Notes under the pieces: model-generated
What the model saw: the letters and a program-made list of their open reading frames with translations, nothing else
What the model was told of the DNA's origin: nothing
Database searches by the model: none
Position numbers and translations under genes: made by a program
Assembly (NCBI GenBank): GCA_002348045.1
Contig: DDYO01000274.1
Location: forward strand, 1 to 7,974
Direction: 5' to 3'
Origin: Anaerolineales bacterium UBA2232
GTDB lineage: Bacteria; Chloroflexota; Anaerolineae; UBA2200
Length of the DNA: 7,974 bases
Part shown: piece by piece, positions 6,224-7,974 of the stretch
How the letters are laid out: each line of letters starts with the position of its first letter
How positions within the stretch are numbered: position 1 is the stretch's first letter

Positions 6224-7369
6224 GTGACCGACGTGTACGTCTCCCGTTGCTCAAGCTACGATCGTGCGGACGTGGATGCGGCGCTGGCGGCCGGGCTGGC
6301 CGCTACCCTGGGAACTCGTCCAAGCATTCTCCCAGGGCAGCGCATCATCCTCAAGCCCAACTTACTCCAGACGCAACCACCAGAAAAGGGTATCACCACT
6401 CACCCCGCAGTGGTCGCAGCAGTCGCCCGCTGGGTGAAGGCCTCTGGAGCCACCCCGGTCATCATCGACAGCCCAGGCGGGCGATCGAGTTGGCAGAGCT
6501 TGAAGAAGCTGTATGAAGTGACCGGTATGGCGCAAGTGGCCAGCGAGACCGGTGCTGAGCTGAGTTACGACGTGGAGCCCATACGGCTTCCATGCCCCGA
6601 TGGTCGTATGATCAAGGCGGTTGAGACCATGAGAGCAGTGGTCGAGGCCGATGGGGTGATCAACCTGCCCAAACTCAAGACCCACGGGCTGACGCGTCTC
6701 ACCATCGCCACCAAGAACCTCTTTGGCACAATCCCCGGCGTAACCAAAGCAGGCTACCACACCAAGCTGGCCACTTCGGAGCAGTTCTCCGACATGCTTA
6801 TCGATGTGTTGTGCCGGCACAGTCCCATGCTGACAGTCACCGATGCTATTGTCGCCATGGAAGGAGCGGGACCAGCCAGTGGTGACCTGCGTGTCCTCAA
6901 TGTCCTTCTGGTCAGCAGCGACGCTGTTGCCGCCGACGTCGTCGCGGCAGAAATCGTCGGAATGGATCCACTGAGCATCCCTCCCATTGCGGCTGCGGCC
7001 CGGCGGGGGCTCACGACTGGAGCGGTGAAGGACATTCGCCTCCTCGGTGAGCCCCTGGACCAGGTCAGGGTGTCCGATTTCCAACCATCTCCTGCCGGCA
7101 TCCCGGACATGAGCTGGATTCCTCCTCGCCTTCGGAGCTGGGTCAGTGGCCAGCTGCTGGCCTCCCCGGCCATCAATGCCAGGTGCATCGCCTGCAACGT
7201 CTGTGTAGAGAACTGCCCGATGCATGTCATCCGCATCGCCGACGGGAGAGCGCGCATCGACCTCAAAGGATGCATTCGCTGCTACTGCTGCCACGAGCTG
7301 TGCCCGCACGACGCCGTTTCGCTCCGTCACTCACCCATCGGTCGCCTCATCGGCCGAACCTCCCGCTGA
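6224..7369 (+). CDS. DUF362 protein with C-terminal double 4Fe-4S ferredoxin domain
   Basis: Iron-sulfur protein of the DUF362 family, whose function is not established. The DUF362 part spans roughly residues 2-290 and contains LKPNLL (43-48), NLPKLKTHGLTRLTIATKN (147-165), NLFGTIPGV and MEGAGPASGDLR (212-223). The C-terminal ferredoxin part has two complete CxxCxxCxxxCP motifs, C321/C324/C327/C331 and C350/C353/C356/C360, enough to bind two 4Fe-4S clusters; C355 is an extra cysteine inside the second motif. No signal peptide or membrane segment is visible, so it should be cytosolic. The start is a GTG (6224) with AGGA 7 nt upstream. The length of 381 residues suits the DUF362-ferredoxin architecture. 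A redox or electron-transfer role is inferred from the clusters only. It is followed after 84 nt by the uridine phosphorylase, which has its own promoter. Confidence 0.92.
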   Translation: MTDVYVSRCSSYDRADVDAALAAGLAATLGTRPSILPGQRIILKPNLLQTQPPEKGITTHPAVVAAVARWVKASGATPVIIDSPGGRSSWQSLKKLYEVTGMAQVASETGAELSYDVEPIRLPCPDGRMIKAVETMRAVVEADGVINLPKLKTHGLTRLTIATKNLFGTIPGVTKAGYHTKLATSEQFSDMLIDVLCRHSPMLTVTDAIVAMEGAGPASGDLRVLNVLLVSSDAVAADVVAAEIVGMDPLSIPPIAAAARRGLTTGAVKDIRLLGEPLDQVRVSDFQPSPAGIPDMSWIPPRLRSWVSGQLLASPAINARCIACNVCVENCPMHVIRIADGRARIDLKGCIRCYCCHELCPHDAVSLRHSPIGRLIGRTSR

Positions 7370-7379
7370 GCGCCAACAC

Positions 7380-7409
7380 TTGACAGGAAACTGGGCGGCT
7401 GGGTACAAT
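7380..7409 (+). promoter_or_regulatory. Near-consensus sigma70 promoter of the uridine phosphorylase gene
   Basis: A perfect TTGACA -35 box (7380-7385), an 18-nt spacer and a TACAAT -10 box (7404-7409) lie in the 84-nt gap after the DUF362 gene. Transcription would begin near 7416. An 8-bp palindrome, AACCGGTT (7413-7420), sits across the expected start and could be an operator. The leader would be about 38 nt. Confidence 0.75.
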
Positions 7410-7453
7410 GATAACCGGTTGAGAATCCCACGACTGCTTCGCAAGGAGGCAAG

Positions 7454-7974
7454 ATGGGCGTGCAGTACCACATCCAGTGTGGGGAAGGTGACATAGCTCC
7501 GTATGTCCTTCTGCCTGGAGACCCGGGACGAGTCCCCGTTGTAGCCGCACACTGGGATGAAGCCCACTTGGTGGCGCAGAACCGGGAGTACACCACATAC
7601 ACAGGGATGTACAAGGGAGTGCCAATCAGCTGCACCAGCACCGGCATCGGTTGTCCATCCACCGCTATTGCCCTGGACGAGCTTGCCCGTGTGGGAGCCA
7701 AGGTTTTCATCCGCATAGGCACTTGCGGCACTTACCAGGACCATGTGCAAAACGGAGACCTGGCAATTTTCGACGCTGCAGCGCGCTACGACGGGACAAG
7801 CCTCCTCTACGCCCCTATTCAGTTCCCCGCGGTATCATCACTGGAAGTCACCCAGGCCCTCATCGACGCCGCGATGGGTTTGGGGGCTCGTTTTCACGTC
7901 GGCATCACCCGCACCGCCGACAGTTTTTACGGCCGCCATATGCGCCCTGGCTCCTCGTTCAACGACTATTGGCA
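7454..7974 (+). CDS. udp: Uridine phosphorylase, N-terminal 173 residues (3' end outside window)
   Basis: Cytosolic nucleoside phosphorylase of the PNP/UDP family. It cleaves uridine with phosphate to uracil and ribose-1-phosphate. Visible motifs: LLPGDPGRV (19-27, phosphate-binding loop), REYTTYTG (44-51), TSTGIGCPSTAIALDELA (61-78), RIGTCG (87-92), RYDGTS (111-116), APIQFPAV (120-127) and TRTADSFYGR (152-161). The run RYDGTSLLYAPIQFPAV closely follows E. coli Udp, which favours uridine phosphorylase over purine or methylthioadenosine phosphorylases. The base-specificity region and C-terminus lie beyond the window. The ATG at 7454 has AAGGAGG (7443-7449) 4 nt upstream. A GTG two codons later has better spacing but is less likely. 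Its product, after phosphopentomutase, would be a substrate for the RpiA encoded in this window. Confidence 0.93.
   Translation, partial: MGVQYHIQCGEGDIAPYVLLPGDPGRVPVVAAHWDEAHLVAQNREYTTYTGMYKGVPISCTSTGIGCPSTAIALDELARVGAKVFIRIGTCGTYQDHVQNGDLAIFDAAARYDGTSLLYAPIQFPAVSSLEVTQALIDAAMGLGARFHVGITRTADSFYGRHMRPGSSFNDYW

Noticed and set aside
6362..7330. Minus-strand open frame (322 codons) opposite the DUF362 gene
   Set aside because: The plus strand has the conserved DUF362 and ferredoxin motifs, a promoter and a ribosome binding site. The opposite frame has no recognisable domain.

Overview
The window looks like a bacterial chromosome of fairly high GC, carrying housekeeping and central-carbon genes. 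Intergenic gaps are short. Shine-Dalgarno sites are strong and several promoters fit a sigma70-type consensus. I see no transposase, phage gene, CRISPR array, rRNA or tRNA. The lineage cannot be fixed from the sequence alone. The pyruvate kinase signature reads SEET rather than SGET, and a MOFRL-type glycerate 2-kinase sits beside a DUF362-ferredoxin protein. This would suit Chloroflexota or a similar anaerobic or thermotolerant Gram-positive-like lineage, but that is only a guess.

Layout. Six genes lie on the minus strand. In transcription order they are a LOG-like nucleotide-binding protein (5839 to 5285), an EamA/DMT permease (5157 to 4237), an alpha/beta-hydrolase esterase (4230 to 3424), ribose-5-phosphate isomerase A (3404 to 2727), glycerate 2-kinase (2513 to 1146) and pyruvate kinase (1035 to beyond the left edge). 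The permease, esterase and rpiA are tightly packed, with gaps of 6 and 19 nt. The glycerate kinase appears to have its own promoter. Pyruvate kinase follows it after 110 nt and starts at a TTG with a perfect AGGAGG. On the plus strand, diverging from the LOG-like gene across a 384-nt regulatory gap, are a DUF362 protein with two C-terminal 4Fe-4S motifs (6224 to 7369) and a uridine phosphorylase that runs off the right edge (7454 to 7974+). Each has a near-consensus promoter.

Functional reading (inference). Uridine phosphorylase yields ribose-1-phosphate. LOG enzymes release ribose-5-phosphate from nucleotides, and RpiA moves ribose-5-phosphate into the pentose phosphate pathway. Glycerate 2-kinase makes 2-phosphoglycerate, which enolase and then pyruvate kinase convert to pyruvate. 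The region can therefore be read as a nucleoside/pentose and glycerate feed into lower glycolysis, with the permease and esterase as accessory functions of unknown substrate. No gene here belongs to an obviously new system. The most unusual signals are the DNA dyads that overlap promoters and leaders, and a nested hairpin inside the esterase gene.
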